In this document: piece by piece, positions 1 through 7,750 of the stretch
Numbering within the stretch: the stretch's first letter is position 1
How the letters are laid out: each line of letters begins with the position of its first letter
Source: an uncultured Lentisphaeria bacterium
Lineage (GTDB): Bacteria; Verrucomicrobiota; Lentisphaeria; Victivallales; UBA1829
Direction: 5' to 3'
Length of the DNA stretch: 45,139 nt
Assembly: GCA_949287225.1 (NCBI GenBank)
Contig: CASEFP010000219.1
Location: 1-45,139, forward strand
Translations under genes and position numbers: made by a program
Notes under the pieces: generated by a model
Seen by the model: the letters and a program-made list of their open reading frames with translations, nothing else
What the model was told of the DNA's origin: nothing
The model's database searches: none

Positions 1-96
1 AAAAGAGGAAAAAAATCGGAAAGGAGATCAGACGGAAACCAAATCAAGCGGTTTTTACAAGTAATTCATCTGAAAGGATTTGCAAAGCATTGAAAA

Positions 97-173
97 TGGT
101 GGAACCAGCAGGGCTCGAACCTGCGACCCGGTGATTATGAGTCACCTGCTCTGACCGACTGAGCTATGGTTCC
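97..173 (-). tRNA. tRNA with CAU anticodon (elongator Met or Ile2)
   Basis: Read on the minus strand this folds as a full cloverleaf. A seven-pair acceptor stem (GGAACCA with TGGTTCC) is followed by a D-arm with AGCTCAG, an anticodon stem GGTGA/TCACC holding the loop CTCATAA, and a T-arm GCAGG-TTCGAGC-CCTGC. The 3' CCA is encoded. The anticodon CAT lies at 137-139. A G1:C72 pair argues against initiator fMet. The CTCATAA loop is used both by elongator Met and by the lysidine-modified Ile2 tRNA, and I cannot separate these by eye. Confidence 0.95.
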
Positions 174-215
174 ATGGATCAAAGTCATCCTGAAATCGGG
201 AATTCCGGAAAACTT

Positions 216-243
216 ATTATACACCTTCTTTCAAAAAGGGCAA
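216..243 (-). promoter_or_regulatory. sigma-70-like promoter for the tRNA
   Basis: On the minus strand a TTGCCC -35 (238-243) is separated by 16 bases from a perfect TATAAT -10 (216-221). Transcription would start about 35 bases before the tRNA. The site lies between the MFS gene end and the tRNA, so the tRNA probably has its own promoter. Confidence 0.6.
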
Positions 244-306
244 GAGATTATTTTATTTTTTTCGGAAAAAGTCAATGCCTGCTTCCGGTATTTCCAGTGT
301 AAGACA

Positions 307-1542
307 TCAATGCCGGACAGTCTGCATGCGTTTTGCGCGTTTTACAATTCCAGCATGGCTCCGGTACCAGTCAATGCCGATCAGTGCGGCAAGGACAATG
401 AAACAGAAGGGCACCAGGAAAAAGGAGAGGCGAAGTCCGTATGTGTCGCCGAGAATTCCCATTGCCGCCGTGAAGAATCCGCATCCCGGAATGCCCGCGG
501 CGGAGAGCAGGATGAAAAGCATCGTGTTGTCAACGGTCATTCTTGTGCTGCAGTAGCTCTGGACGCTCGGCCAGAAGGGACCCGTGGCGATGCCGGTGAA
601 AAAGAGCAGGATGAAAAGCATTGTGAGCGATTCCAGAAACGGGAAGAAGAGACTGATCACGGTTGCCGCAAGAGCGGTATAAACCAGAAACTCCTTGAGT
701 TTCTTCTGGCGGATCAGAATCCCGCCGCCCATGCGTCCGACGATCATGCCGCCCGCGAAACAGGCGGTTCCGATTCCCGCCGCCCACGCGGAGGCAGCGT
801 ATTCCACCTGAATGAAGCTAGCGCACCAGAAGGTGAGACAGAACTCCCCGCCGCCGGCAAAGAACATTGCCGCGAAAAAGAGCCAGAAGCGCGGGATTCG
901 GACAATCTTCCAGAAGTCGCCGCAGACAGCCGTCCATTTTTTGATCTCCCCGCATTCCGGATAGGGGTGTTTCCTGCTCGGGAAGAGAAGGAGAATCGCA
1001 GGAAAGAGCCCGATGACGCCGCAGCCGCAGACGATATAACGCCAGTTCACGCCGTTTGCGAGGAGCGCGCCCGCAACCAGCACCACCGAGACCACGCCGA
1101 CGGACCAGAACGAATGCGAAAAATTGATGTAGCGGCCCGGCTCTTTTTCGTGCAGATCCTGCACGAACGGTGTGGCAAGTCCCTCGATGATTCCCTCGCC
1201 GAATCCGGCAATCATCAAAGCAAAGAACATGACTCCGTAAACCGGAGAAAATGCCGCAAGCAGCACGCCGAGCGCCATCGAAAGCATCGCGAATCCGAGC
1301 GAACGGCATTTGCCCCAGCTTCCCGAAAAGAAGCCGCACAGAATCAGCGCGACAACCATCGGGATTGCGCGCCCGATCTGAAGAATGCCGCCCAGACCCA
1401 TTCCCCCTTCCGTCAGCGGAAAGTGCAGATCCTTTGCAATCGGAACCAGTGACACAGGGATGATGATCGAACACATCGCATAGGATATGAAGCAGAGAAA
1501 GGCCGCATAATCGTAACGGCCGAATTTCAGTTTTTCCGCCAT
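307..1542 (-). CDS. MFS transporter (major facilitator superfamily)
   Basis: A 411-residue inner-membrane protein with about twelve hydrophobic helices and the two-halves layout of the major facilitator superfamily. A Gly/Ser-rich loop after the second helix (GFFSGSWGKC, about residues 69-78) sits where MFS motif A is expected. The first helix starts about residue 12 (YAAFLCFISYAMC). The start is an ATG with an AGGTG-type ribosome site about 7 bases upstream. The substrate cannot be read from the sequence; sugar, organic-acid and drug transporters all share this fold. It is transcribed alone, leftward, toward the tRNA. No terminator was recognised after it. The family is secure, the substrate unknown. 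Confidence 0.85.
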   Translation of the reverse strand: MAEKLKFGRYDYAAFLCFISYAMCSIIIPVSLVPIAKDLHFPLTEGGMGLGGILQIGRAIPMVVALILCGFFSGSWGKCRSLGFAMLSMALGVLLAAFSPVYGVMFFALMIAGFGEGIIEGLATPFVQDLHEKEPGRYINFSHSFWSVGVVSVVLVAGALLANGVNWRYIVCGCGVIGLFPAILLLFPSRKHPYPECGEIKKWTAVCGDFWKIVRIPRFWLFFAAMFFAGGGEFCLTFWCASFIQVEYAASAWAAGIGTACFAGGMIVGRMGGGILIRQKKLKEFLVYTALAATVISLFFPFLESLTMLFILLFFTGIATGPFWPSVQSYCSTRMTVDNTMLFILLSAAGIPGCGFFTAAMGILGDTYGLRLSFFLVPFCFIVLAALIGIDWYRSHAGIVKRAKRMQTVRH

Positions 1543-1706
1543 GGAAACACCTGTTTGTTTTTCTGTGACTGTAAAAATGCCGTAACTGTACTCTGGAAGA
1601 GGGAAAATTGCAAGATCGGAATGCCAGAATCCCCGATACTTTCCGCTGCCGTTCCTATTCTCCAGCGGTTTTTCCTGTTTCCCGGATAAAAGGAATGCAA
1701 TCCTGC

Positions 1707-1735
1707 TTGTCAGATGGGAAAAGGTGTGCTATATT
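1707..1735 (+). promoter_or_regulatory. sigma-70-like promoter for the HPr-trkA-trkH cluster
   Basis: TTGTCA (1707-1712), a 17-base spacer, then TATATT (1730-1735), about 85 bases before the HPr start. The leader between them is AT-rich and has no obvious riboswitch fold. Confidence 0.6.
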
Positions 1736-1820
1736 ATAAACCGTTATTTTTTCAGGGCTGAAACTTTTAACTTTTGCATCGTGTCTCTTTCTGCAAAAAA
1801 CAATTCGGAGAAGACATTTT

Positions 1821-2093
1821 ATGTTTGAGAAGAAAATCCAGATCCGGAACAAGGCCGGCATCCACTGCCGCCCGTCTAGCATGATCATGGGCGCGGTCGA
1901 ACTGTATCCCGGACATGAATTCTGTGTCGAGTCGGAGCGCGGAAAATCGAACCTCCAGAGCATTCTGGATCTTCTTGCGCTCGGGCTCCAGTGCAACGAC
2001 TGCGTCACGCTCCGCGTCACCGGACCGAAGGAGCAGGAGGCCGGAGAGAAGGTCGCGGAACTGTTCGAGCACGTCTACGACTTCCATTCCTGA
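1821..2093 (+). CDS. HPr-family phosphocarrier protein
   Basis: A 90-residue HPr-fold protein. The phospho-accepting histidine His15 lies in NKAGIHCRPSS, and the regulatory serine used by HPr kinase aligns with Ser47 in SNLQSILDLLALG. HPr normally relays phosphate from enzyme I to PTS IIA proteins, and the Ser-phosphorylated form signals carbon status. The start has GGAG ten bases upstream. No other PTS gene is nearby. The gene instead ends 13 bases before trkA, in the same direction and after a shared promoter. This suggests a regulatory rather than sugar-transport role, comparable with nitrogen-PTS control of potassium uptake in other bacteria; that role is inference. Family call is firm. 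Confidence 0.9.
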   Translation: MFEKKIQIRNKAGIHCRPSSMIMGAVELYPGHEFCVESERGKSNLQSILDLLALGLQCNDCVTLRVTGPKEQEAGEKVAELFEHVYDFHS

Positions 2094-2106
2094 GAAAGGA
2101 GTTCTC

Positions 2107-3471
2107 ATGAGAATTCTCATCGCAGGCGCGGGTGAACTCGGCAGGCTGCTGGCCTCCACGCTCTGCACCGCGGATCATGACGTGACGATCATGGATTCCG
2201 ACGCGGGAATGCTTGAGCACATCAACGACAATCTGGACATCAAGGTGGTCGAAGGCAGCTGTGTCAACATCCGCACGCTGAAGGAGGCCGGGATCGGAAA
2301 TGCCGACGCGCTTCTTGCCGTCAGCGGTGACGAGGCGGCGAACATCCTCTGCTGCCAGCTCGCTTCGAAGCTCGGCGTGCACAAGACGGTCTGCCGCGTG
2401 AATTCGCAGGACTGCTTTTCGGAGGAGGACGGCGTCACGCCGGACAAGCTCGGAATCTGGAAATGTGTTTCTCCCTCGGAGGAGTGCGTCGGAAAAATCC
2501 GGAGTGTCCTGCGGAACCGTCTTCTTGTGGAGAAGATCCGCTTTTCGAATCCCGATGCCGTGATGGAGGTGTTCCGGGTCACACCCTCGTCGCTGCTTGC
2601 CGGGACGCGTGTCAAGGACATCCCGACCGATTCCGGACTTCTCAATTCCGTCCGTTTTGCGGCGATTGTCCGTCAGAAACAGTTCCTGATCCCGCACGGC
2701 GACACGATTTTCGTTCCCGGGGACAAGGTCTACATCGCGGGCTCCAACCGCGACGTCAACAACTTCATCACGTGGATCTCCGAGGAGTCGATCTCAGTCA
2801 AAGCGTCGCGCATCGTGATTTCCGGCGCGACCGCGACAGGGAAACTGCTTGCTTCCGCGCTCTGCTCCTCCGGCTACGATGTCCGTTTCGTGGAAAAAAA
2901 CAAGCAGAAGGGGGAAAAGCTCCTTGATATGCTCCCGCCCGGCATTCTCGTCATCCACGGGGACCCCACCGACGAGGAGGTGCTGGAGGAGGCCGGAATC
3001 CGCGACTGCGAAGGATTCGTCAGCGCAGCGCAGGATGACGAGGACAACATCCTGAGCTGCATCATGGCCAAACGCCTCGGTGCGAAAAAGACCGTGGCGG
3101 TCACGTCGAAACCCGAATACATCCGCATCGTCCCGACGATGGACATGATCGACTGCGGATTCAGCACCACGCTGACGGCGGTCAATTCGATTCTGCGCAT
3201 GCTTGAAAGCGGGACCATGCGCATCGACGCGTTTCTCCAGATGTTCCACGCAAGGCTTACCGAATTCCGCGTCTCCAACTCGTCCCCGCTCTGCGGGAAG
3301 GAGCTTGCGGCATGCAATCTGCCCTCGTCCACGCTGTTTGCGCTGGCCTTCCGGAAGAACGAGATTTTTGCGCCGTCGGGCAACACGGTCTTCCAGCCGG
3401 GGGACACGGTCGTCGCAGTCGTAACGCCGGACGTGGAAAAGGAACTGGAACCGCTTTTCCCGGAAAAGTGA
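2107..3471 (+). CDS. trkA: Trk potassium uptake regulatory subunit TrkA
   Basis: A 454-residue cytoplasmic protein with two tandem RCK units, each a Rossmann NAD(H)-binding (TrkA-N) domain followed by a TrkA-C domain. The first has a clean GAGELG nucleotide motif at residues 7-12 and an acidic residue (D30) ending strand 2. The second has the degenerate GATATG at 240-245, as is usual for the second half of long TrkA proteins. It gates the TrkH channel in response to nucleotide. I start it at the ATG at 2107 because AAGGAG lies six bases upstream. The longer in-frame reading upstream overlaps HPr and has no family match. It sits between HPr and trkH, with only 6 bases to the preferred trkH start, so the three are probably co-transcribed. 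Confidence 0.93.
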   Translation: MRILIAGAGELGRLLASTLCTADHDVTIMDSDAGMLEHINDNLDIKVVEGSCVNIRTLKEAGIGNADALLAVSGDEAANILCCQLASKLGVHKTVCRVNSQDCFSEEDGVTPDKLGIWKCVSPSEECVGKIRSVLRNRLLVEKIRFSNPDAVMEVFRVTPSSLLAGTRVKDIPTDSGLLNSVRFAAIVRQKQFLIPHGDTIFVPGDKVYIAGSNRDVNNFITWISEESISVKASRIVISGATATGKLLASALCSSGYDVRFVEKNKQKGEKLLDMLPPGILVIHGDPTDEEVLEEAGIRDCEGFVSAAQDDEDNILSCIMAKRLGAKKTVAVTSKPEYIRIVPTMDMIDCGFSTTLTAVNSILRMLESGTMRIDAFLQMFHARLTEFRVSNSSPLCGKELAACNLPSSTLFALAFRKNEIFAPSGNTVFQPGDTVVAVVTPDVEKELEPLFPEK

Positions 3472-3477
3472 TTGTCT

Positions 3478-5010
3478 ATGAATCTGAAAATCGTCACCTA
3501 TCTGATCTCGATCCTGGTTCTGCTGGAAGGGCTGGCCATCGCCTCCTGCGGCGCGGTCGCCTTTCTCATGGGGGATGATCCGCATGAGATTTTCCTGATG
3601 CTCTCCTGTGCCGTGATCACCTCGCTTTCCGGTGCGCTCGGCGTGATTCTGCTGCGTCCCGGTTCGAAGAATATCCAGACGGGAATCCGCGAAGGTTTCG
3701 CGATTGTCGCCGGCGGATGGCTCGCAGTCTCGCTTTTCGGTTCACTTCCGTTTATCGCCATTACGGGGATGCATGTATATGACGCCTTTTTCGAAACGGT
3801 TTCCGGTTTCAGCACCACGGGCGCGTCAGTAATTGACAGCACGCTGGAACTGCGCGGCGGTTCGACGCTTCCCAACGGCGTGGAAAGTCTATCTTACGGC
3901 ATTCTGTTCTGGCGCTCGCTGACACACTGGATCGGCGGCATGGGAATCGTGGTGCTGTCGCTTGCGATTCTGCCGATGCTCGGCGTCGGCGGGCAGTCCC
4001 TGTTCAACGCCGAGGTCCCCGGCGTCAAGACCAACGACGACCAGCTCACCCCCCGGATCGCGAGCACGGCGAAGATCCTGTTCATGGTCTATTTCGTACT
4101 GACGCTGCTTGAGACGATTCTTCTCTGGATCGGAGGCATGCACCTCTTTGACGCGGTCTGCCACTCCTTCAGCACGATTGCGACCGGCGGGTTCTCGACG
4201 AAAAACAACAGCATCGCCTATTACAACAGCTCCTATATCCAGGTCGTCATCACGATCTTCATGTTCCTTTCGGGCTGCAACTTCATTCTGCATTACCGTG
4301 CGCTCAAAGGTCTTCCGCTCAAACAGTATCTTTCCGAGGAATACCGCTTTTTCACGGGGATCCTGATCGTCGTGACGCTGATTATCGCGACGACCCTTTT
4401 CTTTTCCCATGTGAAGGACCCGATCAGCGGCGACCAGTATCATATGTCTCCCTGGCTTTCGCTGCGGGCTGCGGCATTCCAGGTTGTCGCGCTCTCCACC
4501 ACCACGGGCTTCACCACGGCGGACTACACCTTATGGCCCGGCGTCTGCGGCATGCTTCTGCTCGGGCTGATCTTCATGGGCGCGTGCGGCGGTTCGACCG
4601 CCGGCGGCATGAAATGCGTCCGGCTGCTTCTGTTCATAAAATACAGTTTCTCCGAACTGCGGCGCTGCATTTTTCCGCGCTCGCTCCAGGACATTCGGCT
4701 TGACGGAAAACGCATGGACACGGCGGTGCTCAACAAGGCATTCGGATTTCTCGCCATCTACATTCTCACGGTGTTTCTGTTTGCGACACTTCTTCCAATG
4801 GTCTGTGAAATGGATATGATTACGGCAATTTCCGCATCGGCGACCTGCATCAGCAATGCCGGCCCCGGTTTCGGGAAACTGGCGCCGATCTACACGTTCT
4901 CCTGGATGAACCCGGCGGCGAAACTCCTTCTGGCTTTGGAGATGCTGGTCGGGCGTCTCGAACTCTACACGATCCTGATCATTTTCCTGCCGTCCTTCTG
5001 GAAGAAATAA
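3478..5010 (+). CDS. trkH: Trk potassium channel/transporter subunit TrkH
   Basis: A 510-residue membrane protein of the TrkH/KtrB family with four pseudo-repeated pore loops. The four selectivity-filter segments are visible: STTG at 112-115, IATGG about 234-238, TTGF about 342-345, and SNAGPGFG about 459-466. It forms the membrane pore for potassium and assembles with cytoplasmic TrkA, encoded immediately upstream. I prefer the ATG at 3478. A TTG at 3472, directly after the trkA stop, would add two residues, and both use the same weak upstream GGAAAAG. It converges on the murC-ispD gene with a 36-base gap. Confidence 0.93.
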   Translation: MNLKIVTYLISILVLLEGLAIASCGAVAFLMGDDPHEIFLMLSCAVITSLSGALGVILLRPGSKNIQTGIREGFAIVAGGWLAVSLFGSLPFIAITGMHVYDAFFETVSGFSTTGASVIDSTLELRGGSTLPNGVESLSYGILFWRSLTHWIGGMGIVVLSLAILPMLGVGGQSLFNAEVPGVKTNDDQLTPRIASTAKILFMVYFVLTLLETILLWIGGMHLFDAVCHSFSTIATGGFSTKNNSIAYYNSSYIQVVITIFMFLSGCNFILHYRALKGLPLKQYLSEEYRFFTGILIVVTLIIATTLFFSHVKDPISGDQYHMSPWLSLRAAAFQVVALSTTTGFTTADYTLWPGVCGMLLLGLIFMGACGGSTAGGMKCVRLLLFIKYSFSELRRCIFPRSLQDIRLDGKRMDTAVLNKAFGFLAIYILTVFLFATLLPMVCEMDMITAISASATCISNAGPGFGKLAPIYTFSWMNPAAKLLLALEMLVGRLELYTILIIFLPSFWKK

Positions 5011-5046
5011 TGTGTTCCGCAGGGCGCGGGGACGAGCCGGGATGAT

Positions 5047-7050
5047 TCAGTGTCCGTGCCGCGCTTTCATACAGGCTTCCGCAAAAAGAAGATCCCCGGG
5101 ATAGGTGATCTTGCCGTTTTCCGCACGGTTCTCCACGAGTTTGACTTTCGTTCCGGTGAAGGTCTCCACGAGCGACGCGTCGTCGGTGAAGGTTCCGCCA
5201 TGTTTTTCCGCTTTGCGGCAGGCTTCAAGGAGCAGGGAGAGGTGGAAGACCTGCGGTGTCTGGACCGTCCAGAGGTTTTCACGCGGAAGCGTACGGACGA
5301 CAAGAGCGTTCTCATCTGTCTCCTTGACCGTGTCCGAAGCGCGCCGCGCCGAAACTGCGCCGCCGTATTTCCGGCACGCCCGCACGCAGTCCGCCAGCGC
5401 CCCTGCGGTGATCAGCGGCCGTGCCGCGTCATGGATCGCGACAATTTCCGCGTCGGAAGGCAGCGCGTCAAGGGCGTTTTTCACGGACTGTGTCCGGGTC
5501 TCTCCGCCCGGAGCGAAACGGAGGATTTCGAGCGCCTCGGGATAGTGTCTGTGCAATGCTTCAATGAATTTACCCTGTTTCCCCTCCGGAACAGCCATCA
5601 CGGCATACCCCTTGCGGACACAAGGCAGGAGCGCACGCAGGGAATGGACAAACACCGGCACGCCGCTGAGCTCCTGAAAGAGCTTGTCGCCGAGAGCGAA
5701 CCGCCGGGAGGAGCCGCCCGCCGCAAAGACAAGAGCCAGATCGGGAATCCGGCGGATTTTCTCCTTCAGGAACGGGAGGATCTCCTTGACGTCGCCGGCT
5801 CCGATGACGGCGACCAGATCGTTGTCATGCAGGGCGGGGAAAATTTCCTCCGCCATCGCCTTCCACGAGCCGCTCAGGGCGCGCGCGCCATTGCCGACGG
5901 CGCGGGCCAGATCGTTCGAGTCCAGCGTATCCTTCTCGGTCCACGCGGCAAAAACGGGCGTTATGAAAACCGCGTCCGGGGCCGCAAGCGCCTGCGCGAA
6001 TTCATGGAAATACCGTTTGAGCCGCGCATAGCGGTGGGGCTGGAAGACGACGACAAGCCGCCGTCCGGGATGGAGCTCCCGGAGCGTCCGGATCGAAGCG
6101 GCAAGTTCAGTCGGATGGTGTGCGTAATCCTCGATGAGCAGCTGCTTTTCTCCTTCGCAGTGGATCTGGAGCCGTCTTCCGACGCCGGGAAACGAAAGAA
6201 GCGCCTCCAGCGCGCTTTCATGGTCCAGCAGTCCGTCGCGCGTCACGGCTTCGAGTGCAAGCGCGGCATTGATTCTCCGGTAGTAGCCGAACGAGGCGAA
6301 ACGCGGATCCACCGGCACGGTTCCCGGAGAAACGGGATACGCGCAGGAGTGTCCCTGAAAAAGGGAATGAGCGGGAGGCGCGTCCGTATAGATCAGCTTT
6401 CCGGCCTGAAATCCGAACTTGCGGAAGTTTTCCAGCAGGATTTCCGGCGAGGCGAAGTTCCAGGCATGGTCGTCCTCGATGTTGGTCACGACGGCGGTCG
6501 AGGCGTGGATCGCGGTATGGGTTCCGTCGCTCTCGTCGGCCTCGCAGACGAAGATCTTTCCGGCTCCCGCGCTTCCGGACTCCTCCCAGGAGACCACGTC
6601 CGCCCCGATCAGGTAACCGGGTTTGAGACCCGCCGTCTTGAGAATGTGCGTGATCATCGCCGAGACGCTGGTTTTTCCGTGTGATCCGCTGACGGCGATC
6701 ACATGCGGGAAGAGTCCGGCAAGAAGTCCGAGCGCCTCGCCGCGCCGGATGCACGTCCCTCCGATTCTGCGCGCCTCCGCGAGCTCCGGATTCTCCTCCG
6801 TGACGGCGGAGCTGTAAACCAGAAGCAGTTTGTTTCCGTCCGCGGTCGGCAGATGCGCCTTGTCGTGTCCGGCGAACACCCTGAGCCCCAGTTCGCGCAG
6901 ACGTTCCAGCGACGGCGATTCCGCCAGGTCGGAACCTGAAACTGTAAATCCCAGTTCATGGAAAATCCGCATCAGGGGCCGTGTGCCCGCCCCGCCGCAG
7001 CCGATGAAATGGACGAACCCGTCCGTTTTATAAGAAAAAAGGTTTTGCAT
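5047..7050 (-). CDS. murC-ispD: MurC-IspD fusion: UDP-N-acetylmuramate-alanine ligase joined to MEP cytidylyltransferase
   Basis: A single 667-residue reading frame carries two complete enzymes. Residues 1 to about 435 are MurC: GCGGAG 18-22 for UDP binding, ATP loop GSHGKTS 122-128, EADESD 170-175, NIEDDH 190-195, DYAHHP 308-313 and FQPHRY 336-341. This enzyme adds L-Ala to UDP-MurNAc in peptidoglycan synthesis. Residues about 436-667 are IspD: FAAGGSSRR about 442-450, Lys456, DAARP 541-545, QTPQVF 597-602, TDDAS 622-626 and GKITYPGD about 646-653. It makes CDP-methylerythritol in the MEP isoprenoid pathway. The linker is very short. No stop or frame change separates them, and the key residues of both look intact. 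I use the ATG at 7050 (GGAG five bases upstream) rather than the longer frame. Both halves are cytosolic and feed cell-wall synthesis, directly or through undecaprenyl phosphate. Confidence 0.92.
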   Translation of the reverse strand: MQNLFSYKTDGFVHFIGCGGAGTRPLMRIFHELGFTVSGSDLAESPSLERLRELGLRVFAGHDKAHLPTADGNKLLLVYSSAVTEENPELAEARRIGGTCIRRGEALGLLAGLFPHVIAVSGSHGKTSVSAMITHILKTAGLKPGYLIGADVVSWEESGSAGAGKIFVCEADESDGTHTAIHASTAVVTNIEDDHAWNFASPEILLENFRKFGFQAGKLIYTDAPPAHSLFQGHSCAYPVSPGTVPVDPRFASFGYYRRINAALALEAVTRDGLLDHESALEALLSFPGVGRRLQIHCEGEKQLLIEDYAHHPTELAASIRTLRELHPGRRLVVVFQPHRYARLKRYFHEFAQALAAPDAVFITPVFAAWTEKDTLDSNDLARAVGNGARALSGSWKAMAEEIFPALHDNDLVAVIGAGDVKEILPFLKEKIRRIPDLALVFAAGGSSRRFALGDKLFQELSGVPVFVHSLRALLPCVRKGYAVMAVPEGKQGKFIEALHRHYPEALEILRFAPGGETRTQSVKNALDALPSDAEIVAIHDAARPLITAGALADCVRACRKYGGAVSARRASDTVKETDENALVVRTLPRENLWTVQTPQVFHLSLLLEACRKAEKHGGTFTDDASLVETFTGTKVKLVENRAENGKITYPGDLLFAEACMKARHGH

Positions 7051-7160
7051 GTCCGCTCCGTTTTCTGAAAGAATCCCGCCCCTTCCGGGAAAAACTTTTC
7101 CCCTGTCAGGAAGCCTTACTAATATCACCCGTTTTTCATAAAAATCAAAACAAGTTCGGA

Positions 7161-7188
7161 TTGAATTCGGAAATAATTCATGTATTGT
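7161..7188 (+). promoter_or_regulatory. sigma-70-like promoter for the DUF985 gene
   Basis: TTGAAT (7161-7166), a 16-base spacer, then TATTGT (7183-7188), about 28 bases before the start codon. It lies in the divergent interval between murC-ispD and this gene. Confidence 0.4.
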
Positions 7189-7215
7189 ACGCGCACGGAA
7201 GAAAGGAATTCAGAT

Positions 7216-7710
7216 ATGGCAGACGCGGACGAAATCATACGGGCGCTGGAAATGACACCCCATACGGAAGAGGGCGGGTATTTCCGCGAAACGTTCCGCT
7301 CAATCGTCAAGACCGAGGCGACGAAACAGCGCCGTGCCGGAACTTCGATCCTGTATCTGCTCAAAGGCGCGGAGGTGTCGAGATGGCACCAGGTCCGTTC
7401 GGACGAGATTTGGATGTACCACGCGGGCAGCCCGGCGCACCAGATTCTGCTCTTTCCCGACGGGAGCTGGACGGAACGCATCGTCGGGCCGGACATCCTG
7501 AGCGGGGAAATGCCCCAGAGCCTGATTCCGGCATGGACGTGGCAGGCGACAGTTCTTGTTGACCGGAGCAGAGATTCCTGGGGATTGTTCGGCGCGGTCG
7601 TGGTTCCGGGGTTTGAATACGAGGATTTCAAGGAAGGTCATGCCGAAGAGCTGATTGCGCAATATCCGGACGCGGAGGAGAGTATCCGCGCGGCCGGTTT
7701 GTTTATCTGA
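7216..7710 (+). CDS. DUF985 / Cupin_5 family protein
   Basis: A 164-residue soluble protein of the cupin-like DUF985 family. Recognisable family features are HTEEGGYFRET near the N-terminus, SILYLLKG, WHQVRSDEIWMYHAG, and the C-terminal VVPGFEYEDF segment followed by a helix ending in RAAGLFI. These proteins form small beta-barrels. Some relatives act on sugars or nucleotide-sugars, but no reaction can be assigned here. I use the ATG at 7216, preceded by AAGGA, rather than the upstream ATG at 7180, which has no ribosome site. The alkaline phosphatase gene starts 40 bases downstream and may share the transcript. Confidence 0.85.
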   Translation: MADADEIIRALEMTPHTEEGGYFRETFRSIVKTEATKQRRAGTSILYLLKGAEVSRWHQVRSDEIWMYHAGSPAHQILLFPDGSWTERIVGPDILSGEMPQSLIPAWTWQATVLVDRSRDSWGLFGAVVVPGFEYEDFKEGHAEELIAQYPDAEESIRAAGLFI

Positions 7711-7750
7711 AAAATATACAGGGAACTGAAAAATAGAAGGAGGAACGACG

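Noticed and set aside
166..1452. 428-codon frame opposite the MFS transporter
   Set aside because: Very rich in Arg, Glu and Asp; it begins inside the tRNA gene, and the opposite strand clearly encodes a transporter.
1915..2106. N-terminal extension of TrkA overlapping HPr
   Set aside because: It is Arg/Ser-rich, out of frame with HPr, and has no ribosome site, while the ATG at 2107 has AAGGAG and gives the exact family start.
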